From Vulcanimicrobium sp035943995 (lineage in GTDB: Bacteria; Vulcanimicrobiota; Vulcanimicrobiia; Vulcanimicrobiales; Vulcanimicrobiaceae), in NCBI GenBank assembly GCA_035943995.1, contig DASZBS010000053.1, positions 13,183 to 77,182 of the forward strand: DNA of 64,000 nucleotides, in the 5' to 3' direction. Every line of letters starts with the position of its first letter. Positions within the stretch are counted from its first letter, which is position 1. The notes under the pieces were generated by a model. It did no database searches. It saw nothing but the letters and a program-made list of their open reading frames with translations, and was not told the origin of the DNA. This document shows positions 25,439-33,956 of the stretch, in pieces. The translations under genes and the position numbers were made by a program.

Positions 25439-25798
25439 TCAGGCTCGCTGCAGGAGCGCGATGACGTTTCCTTCGGAATCGATCGCGTAGCCGAAGCGTC
25501 CCAGACCGGGGATATCCTGCACGCGAGCCTGTTGGCCGCCCTTCAGCGCGATGTCGAGCATCGCTTGATCGATGTGGTCGACTTCAATCGTCGGCACCGG
25601 CGCCTTCACCATCTCCTGGCGGCTGGTGATCGCCGCCGGGATCCCCGCGCCGCCCGGGCCGTCGCCCGCGCCGTTCACGAGGTACGGCACGGGCGAGTCC
25701 GGGAACGGCGTGAACTCCCACCCGAACACGTCCCGGTAGAACGCGGCCGCCCGGTCGACATCGTCCGCCGGCAGATGGAAGTTGACGATCTTCGGCAT
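25439..25798 (-). CDS. VOC (glyoxalase/bleomycin-resistance fold) protein
   Basis: 119 aa, single VOC domain of the small 'PhnB/YdfO-like' type. It starts 'VNFHLPADDVDRAAAFYRDV', has the middle 'GAGIPAAITSR', and ends 'GYAIDSEGNVIALLQ'. Substrate unknown. It is the last gene of the minus-strand collar/lipoprotein run; its ATG abuts the stop of the preceding gene, so it is probably cotranscribed. Confidence 0.85.
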   Translation of the reverse strand: MPKIVNFHLPADDVDRAAAFYRDVFGWEFTPFPDSPVPYLVNGAGDGPGGAGIPAAITSRQEMVKAPVPTIEVDHIDQAMLDIALKGGQQARVQDIPGLGRFGYAIDSEGNVIALLQRA

Positions 25799-26722
25799 CT
25801 ACCGGTCCACGCCGCGCGTGATGCGGTAGATCTCGCGTGCCTGCTCGCGCGTGATCGCGACCGAGATGAGGTAATGCGCGGCGTCGCTTTGCGGATTCTG
25901 CGACGCCGCTCGGACGGCGCGGTCGTTGAACGGCTGTATCATCGCGTCGTTGATTCGCAGCAGAGCGTCGGATTCCGTGCTCGTCAGCGCTGAGATCATC
26001 GCCGAAACGGCGCCGAACACGCTGATCCGTCCTGCGACCGCAGCATCCACGGCGGCGTCGAGCCGGGCGCGGCTATTCGCGCCGAGCTGCGCGAGCGCGG
26101 CGGCGCGCGCGTCCGCATAGGCTTGCCGGAGACGCGTTTCGAGCTCCGGCGCGACCGCAACGGGTGACGAGCGCCCGACGCGGACCGACGACGACAGCAG
26201 CCGCTGCGACGCGACCAGCTGCGGCGACGGCGGCTTGGGCGCACGGAACGGGGCGCGTATCGCACCGGGCCCGAGCGAATCCTGCGGCGTCATGTGGCGG
26301 CCGCTCGCCGCGAGCATCGACGGGCTCGTGACCGACGACCCGCCGACGGCGATGATGATCCGCACCCGCGTGCTCGGCAGCTTGAACGTCGTCTTCCCGT
26401 CACCGCCCGCGATGGAGCCGAGAACGGAGAAGAGCGGCCGGTTTCCCGCCACCTGCAGTGATTGACCTTGCGCGAGCATCCAACCCGCGGGTGCGACGGC
26501 TCCGTCGAAGCGGCGTGCTTCGCCGATGATCGGATTCTTGAGGACGTTGTCCGGGATCTGGTCCGCGGTTTCAGGGACCAGTCGGCCCGAATACGAGCCG
26601 AGTTTGGGTGAGGACGAGGTCGAAGAAGTCGCTACACCCGGGAGCGCCTTCATCACTTGGTGACCACCGCAGCCTGCTAAGAGCACGGCACCGGTGGCCC
26701 CGAGAAATGGGGCGCGTTTCAA
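25799..26722 (-). CDS. Lipoprotein with an N-terminal phage-tail-collar domain
   Basis: 307 aa. Short signal and lipobox ('GAVLLAGCGG'). Residues about 65-120 match the tail-collar fold of the next three proteins ('GEARRFDGAVAPAGWMLAQG', 'GGDGKTTFKLP'). The C-terminal 180 residues are Ala-rich and helical ('SRARLDAAVDAAVAGRISV') and not assigned. Combination of a membrane lipid anchor and a collar module suggests that it tethers or organises the soluble collar proteins encoded upstream. This is inference from architecture and operon position. Confidence 0.75.
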   Translation of the reverse strand: MKRAPFLGATGAVLLAGCGGHQVMKALPGVATSSTSSSPKLGSYSGRLVPETADQIPDNVLKNPIIGEARRFDGAVAPAGWMLAQGQSLQVAGNRPLFSVLGSIAGGDGKTTFKLPSTRVRIIIAVGGSSVTSPSMLAASGRHMTPQDSLGPGAIRAPFRAPKPPSPQLVASQRLLSSSVRVGRSSPVAVAPELETRLRQAYADARAAALAQLGANSRARLDAAVDAAVAGRISVFGAVSAMISALTSTESDALLRINDAMIQPFNDRAVRAASQNPQSDAAHYLISVAITREQAREIYRITRGVDR

Positions 26723-26779
26723 TTTTGGATCCTTCGAGTCAGTTGGTGAAAGCCACCCCGAGAGTTGGACTGCCGAGCC

Positions 26780-27292
26780 CTAGTTTTGGCTCGGAAAAAC
26801 CCCTTGCAGTGCGATGCAGAAATTCAGCGTCAGAAACGGTTGCCGGTTCTCATGCGGCTGGCTGCCGCCGACGGTGGATACCATCTGCGGATACATCGCC
26901 GCCATGTTGTTGCTGCCGGCCGAATAGATCTTATTTCCGCCGGTGTCGGCCGGATATGCGCCGTTCATGTTTTGGGCTTGGTTGTTGCCCACTTTCGCGT
27001 CAGCGGTGGCCGGATGGATGTGGGCCGGCGTCTCGCCCGCATTGATCGTGTGCGCTTCTTCGCCGCCGCGCTGGCCGAGCGTAAATCCCTGGCCCATATG
27101 CATCGCGGTGCGGCCCTGCAAGTTCGGCAACCCGAACGTGGTCCGGCCGTCGCCGCCGTACGTTGTGCCCAGCAACGCGAAGATCGCTTGATTCTGGTTG
27201 ATCGGCAAGAGCTGGCCGTTGCACATCGCCCACCCTTTGGGGGCGAAGTTGAACGACATGATGCGGATCTCGGTCAGGATCGGTGTTCCCAT
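26780..27292 (-). CDS. Phage-tail-collar / microcystin-dependent (MdpB-like) protein A
   Basis: 170 aa. Tail-collar domain at residues 7-58 ('EIRIMSFNFAPKGWAMCNGQ', 'LLGTTYGGDGRTTFGLPNLQ'). A 'GETPAHIHPATA' segment and the conserved end 'GGSQPHENRQPFLTLNFCIAL' follow. No signal peptide. The fold derives from T4 gp12-type short tail fibres, but this family is widespread in bacteria outside prophages and its cellular role is not known. Third of three consecutive homologues. Confidence 0.85.
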   Translation of the reverse strand: MGTPILTEIRIMSFNFAPKGWAMCNGQLLPINQNQAIFALLGTTYGGDGRTTFGLPNLQGRTAMHMGQGFTLGQRGGEEAHTINAGETPAHIHPATADAKVGNNQAQNMNGAYPADTGGNKIYSAGSNNMAAMYPQMVSTVGGSQPHENRQPFLTLNFCIALQGVFPSQN

Positions 27293-27332
27293 GCTTTACT
27301 TCCTCATTCCTTATCGTCGTCATCCGGTCGCG

Positions 27333-27872
27333 CTAGGTGCGCGGCGGATAGACCCCTTGCAGGGCGATGCAGTAGTTGAGCGTGAGATACGGCATCATAT
27401 TGTTATGCGGTTGGCTCCCTCCGTACACGCTGATCATCGAGGGGTTCATCAGCGCCAGCTGCGGCGACGAGCTGTTCGAGTACAGGAGCGTGGGCGATGC
27501 GTTGACCGGGACGGCCCCGCCCGGAACGAGGGCCAACGCGTTGTTGACGTCGGCGTCACCCTGCATCGTGTGCGTGTGCGCCGGCATCTCGGAGGTGAGC
27601 AGCGTGACGGCTTGCTCCCCGCCCGATTCGCCGATGGAAAACTGGCCGAAGGGGCTGTTACCCCCGTACTGCGTCGTGTGCATGGCGGACGCGCCTTGGA
27701 GATTCGGGAGCGCGAACGTCGACTTGCCGTCGCCGCCGTAGAACGTACCTAAGAGCGAGAACAGTGCGGTGTTTTGCGAGATGACCATCAACTGACCGTC
27801 GCAGAACGCCCAGCCCTTGGGGGCGAAATTGAACGGAAAGATGCGGATCTCGGCGACGAATGGGCTCGCCAT
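27333..27872 (-). CDS. Phage-tail-collar / microcystin-dependent (MdpB-like) protein B
   Basis: 179 aa. Same layout as its neighbours: 'EIRIFPFNFAPKGWAFCDGQ', 'GGDGKSTFALPNLQG', 'SEMPAHTHTMQG', and the end 'GGSQPHNNMMPYLTLNYCIAL'. Its ATG overlaps the stop of the preceding homologue (TAATG), so the two are coupled. The His-rich 'PAHTHTM' segment is conserved in all three and could bind metal, as in gp12-like fibres where His residues hold iron; this is inference. Confidence 0.85.
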   Translation of the reverse strand: MASPFVAEIRIFPFNFAPKGWAFCDGQLMVISQNTALFSLLGTFYGGDGKSTFALPNLQGASAMHTTQYGGNSPFGQFSIGESGGEQAVTLLTSEMPAHTHTMQGDADVNNALALVPGGAVPVNASPTLLYSNSSSPQLALMNPSMISVYGGSQPHNNMMPYLTLNYCIALQGVYPPRT

Positions 27873-28411
27873 TACGTCGGACTCGGGTAGATGCCGAACA
27901 GTGAGATGATGAACGTGACCGCAAGATACGGTTGCATGTTGTCGTGCGGTTGACTCCCGCCCTGAACGGGCAGCACGGCGGCGTTGAAGTTGCGGAAGAT
28001 GGGCCCGTCCGGATTGTTCGGCGAATTCGGAACCGTGTACGCTTTGGTCGGGGCGGCCCCCGCATAATACGCGTTCGACGGGCTTCCGGTGGTGCCGGCA
28101 TTGTTATCCGCAACGACCGGATGCGTGTGCGACGGGATCTGGTTGGTCGTCAGCGTGACGCTCGTGACACCGCCGTTTTCGGCCAGGGTGTACGTGCTCG
28201 TGCCGTTGTTCCCCGTGTGGATCGGCAAGCGCGCGGCAAGGTTCGGCAGCGCGAACGTGCTCTGCCCGTCACCGCCGTACGTCGTTCCGATCAGGTTGAA
28301 GAGCGTGTCGTACTCCGAGATCGGTAGTAGCTGGCCGTCGCACGTCATCCACCCGGCTGGCGCAAAAGATCCGCCGAACATTCGGATTTCACCGACGTAG
28401 GGCTGGCTCAT
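27872..28411 (-). CDS. Phage-tail-collar / microcystin-dependent (MdpB-like) protein C
   Basis: 179 aa, first of the trio in transcription order. 'EIRMFGGSFAPAGWMTCDGQ', 'GGDGQSTFALPNLAARLPIH', 'NQIPSHTHPVVAD', and the end 'GGSQPHDNMQPYLAVTFIISL'. Last residue codon and stop overlap the next gene. Trios of this family are common in bacterial genomes and may form a hetero-trimer like a tail fibre; no other phage gene is present here. Confidence 0.85.
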   Translation of the reverse strand: MSQPYVGEIRMFGGSFAPAGWMTCDGQLLPISEYDTLFNLIGTTYGGDGQSTFALPNLAARLPIHTGNNGTSTYTLAENGGVTSVTLTTNQIPSHTHPVVADNNAGTTGSPSNAYYAGAAPTKAYTVPNSPNNPDGPIFRNFNAAVLPVQGGSQPHDNMQPYLAVTFIISLFGIYPSPT

Positions 28412-28450
28412 GAGTCCCCCTCTCTGTTACCGTAGTGCGTTGATTGCTGG

Positions 28451-30610
28451 TTATGGCTTGAAAGCTGCGCTGAGCGGTTTGTTGTTCACGTGGACGAAGC
28501 CCGTGTTGATCGGAGCGGCTACGAACGCGGAGCAGGTGACGTCGTCGAACCCGGGCGGAACGGACGAATTCGTGATGTCGTAGACGTAGAAGCCGTTGAG
28601 CGCCGTCGGCGTGCCCGAGTTGTTGGACTGCACTGCCACGAGCAGCTTCGTGTTCGAGAGCCACCGCAGCGCGTTGACGATCGCCGCTCCGTTACCGTAG
28701 ATGTAGGTCGAGCCGCACGACGTCGTGGTCCCGTTGTACGGGATCGGGCCGAAGACCGGGGTCGGGGCCGTCGCGCCGGGGTGATTCGCGTAGACCTGGA
28801 CCTGCATGTCGCCGAACTGCTTGACCCACGCCACGGCGATGTGCCCGTCGGGCGACGCGGCCACGAGCGTGTTTTTGAAGCCCGTGAGGACGGTCTTTTG
28901 CAGCGCCGGCGCACCGCTGACGGTGTAGAAGCTCAGCAGCTTGTGGAACGATGAGTTGTTCGCGATGGCGAGCTGGCTGTCCGCGGCGTCCCAGGCGATG
29001 CCCCACGGGTTGTCGACCGAGAACGAAACGTCGTCCGTGATGTCGGTTTCCACGCCGGTCGGGCTGAAGAGCGCGACCTTGTTGCTCCCGGTCGTACCGC
29101 CGTGCGCGGGGTCCTCTTCGGTCCCTTTGCTGAGCGCGATCGCGAACGTGCCCGCGGTGAGCGACGGCATCTCCGTCACCGTGCCGGTGCCGAACGAGCC
29201 GAAACCGGAGGCCGTCAGATTATTGCTCGACGCGGTGTAGTTTCCGGTGAGCACGTACTCGGCCAACTGCTTCGGCGAGCTCGCCGGCTGGTTCGCGACC
29301 GCGAGCGAGCCGTTGCGGCTGTCGTACCCGAGCGAAACCGGATCGTCCGCGTTCGTCGAGACGGTGGTGGCGGAGTTCGCGCCGGTCGCGATCGCGCCGA
29401 GCGGGACGCATGCGACGTTTCCGTTGTCGCCCGGGGCGCCGCCGCCGTTCGCGATCAGCAGATCGCCGGTGCTGTCCCAACGCAGATCCTGCGGGTTGTC
29501 GACGTCGTTGACGCCGGCTTCGTTCGTGGACGCGGTCACCGCGAGCGTCGCCGGCGAGAACGCGGAGAAGGTATCGGAGCCGGCGGTATTTCCGCCGAGC
29601 GTGACGTTGTAGAGGTCGACCTGTCCGCTGGCGAGCGTGAGCTGTTCGACGAGGGCGATGAAGTTGTGGGACGGCGGCGCGACGCCGGTCGAGAACGCGA
29701 ACGTCTTCACCGCCGGGAAGCTTCCGCCGAGGCCGTCGGACGTCGTGTTGGTGTTCGCCGGAACTTCCTTGACCTGAACGGAGGCGTTCGTGGTGGTGCT
29801 GTTCGACGGCGTGAGGGTGAACGTTTGCGCGGCCTGGTTGATGGTAAACGCAACGGTCCCGCCCGTGCCGTTGATCGTTCCGGACGACGATTGGAAGGTC
29901 GCGGTGTTGTCCTTGATCTGGAGAATCGGCATGCCGGGGGCGATGATCGACTTCCCGGCCGGGTCGCTGATCGCGACGGTGAACGTGACGGGCGACGTAC
30001 CGACGGAACCGAATGCCGCACCGACCGGACCGGTCTGACAGCTGCCGGCGCCGTTGACGATCATCGTGGCGACGTTCGCGTCGAGTGTCGTGCTGAACGA
30101 ATTCGCCGTCGCGACGACGACGACGAAGTTTTGAATCTGCTGCGAGAGGACGTTGCTCGACGAGTCCTGCGCGGACATCGTGACGTTGTCCGTGCCCGGC
30201 GGCAGCTTGATCGTGAGCGTGCACGTCCACGGCCCGGTCCCCGGACACGTCGCGCTGTTGAGCGTGACGGCCTTCGCGCCGAGGTTGGCCGTGTTGAACG
30301 CCGTGAGCGTCGCGCCGCTCATGCCTGCGATCGTTGCGCTGTTCAACGTGAACACGATCTTGGTCGTCGACGACGATACGTAGTTCGGGCGACGCGCCTT
30401 GGCGCTGGCCGTGGGCACGGGGATCGTGATCTTGAACGTCGCGTCGGCGAGCGGTCCGGTGTACGGCGCGGCGGGCGCGCCGCTTGAAACCGGCGCTGCT
30501 TGCGGCAACGCGCTGCTATGCGAGCCGCCGCCGCCGCAAGCGGCAAGCGAAACGGACGCGAACGTCGCGAGCACCGAGAAGAAAGTCTTTTTGCGGAGCA
30601 GCCGGTTCAT
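28451..30610 (-). CDS. Large lipoprotein with NHL/beta-propeller-like C-terminal half
   Basis: 719 aa from ATG 30610, which has GAGGA nine bases upstream; the ATG at 30619 sits on that ribosome site. Lipobox 'SVSLAACGGGG'. The N-terminal family motif reads 'FKITIPVPTASAKARRPNYV'. After about residue 330, repeated units such as 'VDNPQDLRWDSTGDLLIANG', 'DDPVSLGYDSRNGSLAVAN' and 'VDNPWGIAWDAADSQLAIAN' recur at blade-like spacing, suggesting a beta-propeller. Function unknown. Third gene of the minus run, just upstream of the collar trio. Confidence 0.75.
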   Translation of the reverse strand: MNRLLRKKTFFSVLATFASVSLAACGGGGSHSSALPQAAPVSSGAPAAPYTGPLADATFKITIPVPTASAKARRPNYVSSSTTKIVFTLNSATIAGMSGATLTAFNTANLGAKAVTLNSATCPGTGPWTCTLTIKLPPGTDNVTMSAQDSSSNVLSQQIQNFVVVVATANSFSTTLDANVATMIVNGAGSCQTGPVGAAFGSVGTSPVTFTVAISDPAGKSIIAPGMPILQIKDNTATFQSSSGTINGTGGTVAFTINQAAQTFTLTPSNSTTTNASVQVKEVPANTNTTSDGLGGSFPAVKTFAFSTGVAPPSHNFIALVEQLTLASGQVDLYNVTLGGNTAGSDTFSAFSPATLAVTASTNEAGVNDVDNPQDLRWDSTGDLLIANGGGAPGDNGNVACVPLGAIATGANSATTVSTNADDPVSLGYDSRNGSLAVANQPASSPKQLAEYVLTGNYTASSNNLTASGFGSFGTGTVTEMPSLTAGTFAIALSKGTEEDPAHGGTTGSNKVALFSPTGVETDITDDVSFSVDNPWGIAWDAADSQLAIANNSSFHKLLSFYTVSGAPALQKTVLTGFKNTLVAASPDGHIAVAWVKQFGDMQVQVYANHPGATAPTPVFGPIPYNGTTTSCGSTYIYGNGAAIVNALRWLSNTKLLVAVQSNNSGTPTALNGFYVYDITNSSVPPGFDDVTCSAFVAAPINTGFVHVNNKPLSAAFKP

Positions 30611-30747
30611 GGGCACCATTCCTCAGCCAAGTGGCGGCTGAACGAGACATCCGGGGTTCGAAGAAAATCGCCGCCGTCGTACCCGGGCCGAACGGCGATG
30701 AGCCGCCGCAACCCGCGCGAGGCGGATTGCGGCGACAGTGGGTTGGA

Positions 30748-31998
30748 TCAGTTCTGCTTGCGGTTGTGCTTGCTCGCGCTGACCGACGACGTGGTGTACG
30801 TGACGACCGTCTTGGCCGTTGACGTGTGACCGGCCTGAGTCAGGTTGTCGTTGATCACGAGGTCGCAGCTTCCGGCGGCCGGCGGCGTCGCCGCGGTCGG
30901 GGCCGTCACCGTGAAGATGCCGACGTTCGCGCCGCCACCCTGGGAGACGGTCGCGATCTGGTTGCACGGCGTCGAGAAGCCGCTCGTCATCGTGAACGTC
31001 GAGCTGAAGGCCTGCTGGTACGTCGCGCCGGTGAAGCCGGCTTCGGTGAACGTCGAGGTTCCCGAAGAACCGGTACCGCCGGTCGTGCTATCGACGTACA
31101 GATCAATCTCCGTTCCGCTCGACGGCGTGATCGCCTGGAGCGTCGGCTGGAACGTCGACGCGGTGTTGGACGTCGCGCCGGTTGCCGCCACGGTGAAGGT
31201 CTTCACGTTCTCCGCGAGCCCGGCGTAGTGCAGCTTGATCGTCTCGGTGCTGTTGTGCAGCGTCACGTTCGTGTTCGTGTTCTGCGTCGCGCCGCCGCCC
31301 GCGACGAGCGTCGCGCCGAGCGGGTTGGTTTCGTTGATCGAGACGGTGACGGGCGTACCGTTCAGGCCGCCACCGGTGATGTATGCGGCACCCGTGCTGT
31401 TGTCGCCGTACGTGCCGGTGATCGCGCCGCCGGCCGCGTTGAGCGCGGTTACCGTCAGCGTCGTGTCGGCGGGGGTCGTGCCCGCGTTCGGCGACGTGAT
31501 GCCGCTGATGGCGCTGAACGACTTCACGATGCCGAACAGCACGATGCCCAGACCGGTGTTCGCCGAGCCCGCGACGATGGTGAAGTCTTTCGTCGCGGTC
31601 GAGAGCGCGTTGCCCGCGCCGCCGTTCGTGTCGAAGACGGTTACCGTGTAGCGGTCGGTTCCGGGCGGCGAAGGCGGGCCGGGAACCGTGCATGAGCACG
31701 GCGGGGTGATGTTCGTCGTGACCGTCGGGTTGGTCACCGTCGTCGCGACACCGTTGGTGCTGACGAGCGTGATCGACACCGATTTCGAGTTCGTGGCGTC
31801 GACGTACTGCGGATCGCGGCTATTGCTCGAACCCGTCTTCGGTCCGATGTTCAGCGTGAACGTCGGCGTGACGAGATTGCCTTGCGGCGCGACCGTCTGA
31901 ATCGGTTGGGGATTCGGGTTCGGCGCGGGGGTGCTTCCGCCGCCGCCACCGCAACCCGCGAGCGCCATCATGGCGAGTAGGGTCAGGATCTTACGCAT
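30748..31998 (-). CDS. Lipoprotein of the IP...RYVS family (group 2)
   Basis: 416 aa from ATG 31998, with AGGAG nine bases upstream. Lipobox 'MMALAGCGGGGG', then a Pro/Asn linker. The family motif reads 'FTLNIGPKTGSSNSRDPQYV'. A Thr/Gly-rich beta region follows and the tail is basic ('SASKHNRKQN'). An alternative in-frame ATG at 32055 overlaps the upstream stop (ATGA) and would add 19 residues including six histidines. The signal-peptide geometry argues against it. Function unknown. Confidence 0.75.
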   Translation of the reverse strand: MRKILTLLAMMALAGCGGGGGSTPAPNPNPQPIQTVAPQGNLVTPTFTLNIGPKTGSSNSRDPQYVDATNSKSVSITLVSTNGVATTVTNPTVTTNITPPCSCTVPGPPSPPGTDRYTVTVFDTNGGAGNALSTATKDFTIVAGSANTGLGIVLFGIVKSFSAISGITSPNAGTTPADTTLTVTALNAAGGAITGTYGDNSTGAAYITGGGLNGTPVTVSINETNPLGATLVAGGGATQNTNTNVTLHNSTETIKLHYAGLAENVKTFTVAATGATSNTASTFQPTLQAITPSSGTEIDLYVDSTTGGTGSSGTSTFTEAGFTGATYQQAFSSTFTMTSGFSTPCNQIATVSQGGGANVGIFTVTAPTAATPPAAGSCDLVINDNLTQAGHTSTAKTVVTYTTSSVSASKHNRKQN

Positions 31999-32051
31999 GT
32001 AGATTCGCTCCTGCGAGGGTTGGTGGTGGTGGTGGTGGTGGTTGGTAGCCG

Positions 32052-33410
32052 TCATCGGCGCCCGTGGCTGCTGATGGTGAAGCCGCTGGTGGTGACGACG
32101 ATATGGACGACGTTCGTTTGATTGGTCGCGTCCTTGAAGGTCGCGTCGCAACTGCCCGCGGCGACGCCCGTGACGGTGTAGGTCGCGGACGGTCCTTGCG
32201 GGTTGCTGGTCGAGACGGTCGCGATCGTGCCGGCGATCGGGTTGCACGTGTCGGACTCGGTGAACTGGAGCGGCGCGGCATACGGGGTCTCGGAAACCGT
32301 GATGGTCTTGGCGTTCGCGGCGCCCGTGCCGTTCACGGCGACCGGGTTCGGGCTCGCGTTGAGCGCGCCGGGAACCGGGGTCGGCGTGGGTGTGGGGGTC
32401 GGCGTCGGCGTGGGGGTCGGCGTCGGCGTTGGAGTCGGCGTGGGGGTCGGAGTCGGCGTGGGCGTCGGAGTCGGCGTCGCACCGCCGGGCGTCGGCGTGG
32501 CCGTCGGCGTCGGCGTGGGCGTGGGGCTGTTCGTCGGACCCGGGGTCGGGGTCGCGCTCGTGCCGACTTGCACGTTGCCAGCGGTACCCGTACCGCCGCC
32601 GCCGCCGCTGAGCGTGAAGTTGATCGAGAACGACGGGATGTTGGCGCCGTCGTAGTTGAGGATCACGACGTCGTTGGGGCTGCCGTCGGTGATCGTCTTG
32701 CCCGTGGTGCCGTTGTCGGTCAGGCTCGTGTGCGTGGTGCCGTCGGCGTCGGTGAGCGTGAACGAGAACGCGAAGGGCGCCGGGCCCGTGATGAGCGCGC
32801 CGCTGGCGTCGAAGGCCTGGACCGTGATAGGCCCAGAGAACGACGTGCCGGGCTGGAGGTGCGGCGCCGTGACGGTCACGGACGCGACCACGCCGTCGAG
32901 CTGCGCTTGCAGGTTGGGGTTGGTCGAGCCCGGCTGGATCGTGAGCGTCACCGTGATCGTCGCGAGCACGCGCTGGCTCGCGTCGAGCAAGTCGAACTGG
33001 TAGACCACCGAGCCGCTCGGCGCGGGGATCGCGACCGTGCACGTCTCGCCGCTCGGGGCGGCCGTGCAGTTCCCGCCGGCGCCGGTCGACAGCGCCGTGG
33101 TGGTGGGGTTCACCGGCACCTGCAGGCTCGTCGGCGGCTGGCCGTTGACCGTCTTGACCGTGGTGCGCAAGAACACCGAGTTCGGCGACACGAATCGCGG
33201 CGAGCGCTGCGCCGACGAGGTCGTGTTGCGCGGGATCGTGAGGGTGAGCGTCCCGGTCGGTCCCGACAGCGGCGAGTTCGTCGGTCCGGTCACGGGCACC
33301 GCGGTCGCCACCGGCGCGACGGTCGAGCCGGCGCCCCCGCCGCTGCACGCTGCGATCCCGCTCGCGACCAGAAGGAGGACGGAGCCGAACGCTACGGCGC
33401 GCGTGTTCAT
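32052..33410 (-). CDS. Lipoprotein with a (Thr-Pro)n linker
   Basis: 452 aa from ATG 33410. Lipobox 'ASGIAACSGGG'. Family motif 'LTLTIPRNTTSSAQRSPRFV'. A beta-rich middle (about 60-290) is followed by a long run of Thr-Pro pairs (about residues 296-345), then a compact C-terminal beta domain ('VNGTGAANAKTITVSE', 'TNVVHIVVTTSGF'). The TP run is encoded by an imperfect 6 bp tandem repeat and may vary in length. First gene of the minus-strand lipoprotein/collar run. Function unknown. Confidence 0.78.
   Translation of the reverse strand: MNTRAVAFGSVLLLVASGIAACSGGGAGSTVAPVATAVPVTGPTNSPLSGPTGTLTLTIPRNTTSSAQRSPRFVSPNSVFLRTTVKTVNGQPPTSLQVPVNPTTTALSTGAGGNCTAAPSGETCTVAIPAPSGSVVYQFDLLDASQRVLATITVTLTIQPGSTNPNLQAQLDGVVASVTVTAPHLQPGTSFSGPITVQAFDASGALITGPAPFAFSFTLTDADGTTHTSLTDNGTTGKTITDGSPNDVVILNYDGANIPSFSINFTLSGGGGGTGTAGNVQVGTSATPTPGPTNSPTPTPTPTATPTPGGATPTPTPTPTPTPTPTPTPTPTPTPTPTPTPTPTPVPGALNASPNPVAVNGTGAANAKTITVSETPYAAPLQFTESDTCNPIAGTIATVSTSNPQGPSATYTVTGVAAGSCDATFKDATNQTNVVHIVVTTSGFTISSHGRR
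32376..32525 (-). repeat. Hexanucleotide tandem repeat encoding (Thr-Pro)n
   Basis: About 150 bp of GGNGTC/GGNGTG units read on + as GTCGGC, GTGGGG and similar. They encode the Thr-Pro linker of the lipoprotein on the minus strand, interrupted once by a Gly-Gly-Ala. Unit changes by slippage would keep the frame and alter linker length. Confidence 0.8.
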
Positions 33411-33479
33411 CGTGATGACGCCTTTGTGGCAGCTTGTGGATGCGCGAATACCGCGAGCGGCATGCGGCTGCGAACTCTC

Positions 33480-33520
33480 GACAAAAAAAGACCCCTGGGC
33501 CAGAAGAGCCCCAAGCAAGA
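33480..33520 (-). terminator. Terminator-like hairpin in the leader of the lipoprotein/collar run
   Basis: Read on the minus strand, a GGGC/GCCC-based stem with a TCTTCTG loop is followed by GGGGTC and a run of seven T (33485-33491). It lies about 70 bp upstream of the first gene of the run. It could stop antisense readthrough from the gatC side or act as an attenuator for the downstream genes. Confidence 0.45.
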
Positions 33521-33652
33521 TAGGGCGCGCCGAGCGATCAACCCTGCCGAGTGCGAATCGGCACGGTAAAGAAAGTGCACGGCGTTTCGCCGCGTACCTC
33601 GTCGCGTTCGGCGGACGGACCTCGGCGCGTGCGACGCGAATCGGGGCGGGTC

Positions 33653-33955
33653 ATGCCATCGGACCGGATCGACATTCGCCATGTCGCGCGCCTCGCGCGT
33701 TTGGCGCTCACTGAGGAAGAGATCGCGACCTTCGGGCCTCAGCTCGGCGACTTGATGACGCACGTCGACGACCTCGCCCAGCTCGATACGAAGGACGTCG
33801 CGGCGACCGCGCAGGTCGTGCCGTCGCGGAACGTGCAGCGTCCCGATGTGCTCCGGCCGGAGACGATGTTATCCCACGACGCCGCCATGGCGAACGCCCC
33901 GCAGCGGCAGGGTTCGTTCTTCCGCGTGCCGCGCATCATCGCCGAGGAGGGCTAG
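33653..33955 (+). CDS. gatC: GatC, Asp/Glu-tRNA amidotransferase subunit C
   Basis: 100 aa. The pattern is typical of GatC: 'IDIRHVARLARLALTEEEI' and 'VDDLAQLDTKDV', with a C-terminal 'VPRIIAEEG'. It wraps around GatA and GatB in the heterotrimer that amidates misacylated Glu-tRNA(Gln) and Asp-tRNA(Asn). ATG at 33653 preceded by a G-rich ribosome site. The stop is 1 bp from gatA. Confidence 0.93.
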   Translation: MPSDRIDIRHVARLARLALTEEEIATFGPQLGDLMTHVDDLAQLDTKDVAATAQVVPSRNVQRPDVLRPETMLSHDAAMANAPQRQGSFFRVPRIIAEEG

Positions 33956-33956
33956 C

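Noticed and set aside
25799..28411. Prophage or tailocin remnant, because of tail-collar proteins
   Set aside because: No other phage structural, lysis, replication or integration gene is near, and the collar family is common in bacteria outside phages.
31999..32055. Longer start for the 30748 lipoprotein giving a natural six-histidine leader
   Set aside because: It would bury the signal peptide behind 19 polar residues; the AGGAG before ATG 31998 fits better. The histidines come from a simple GGT repeat.
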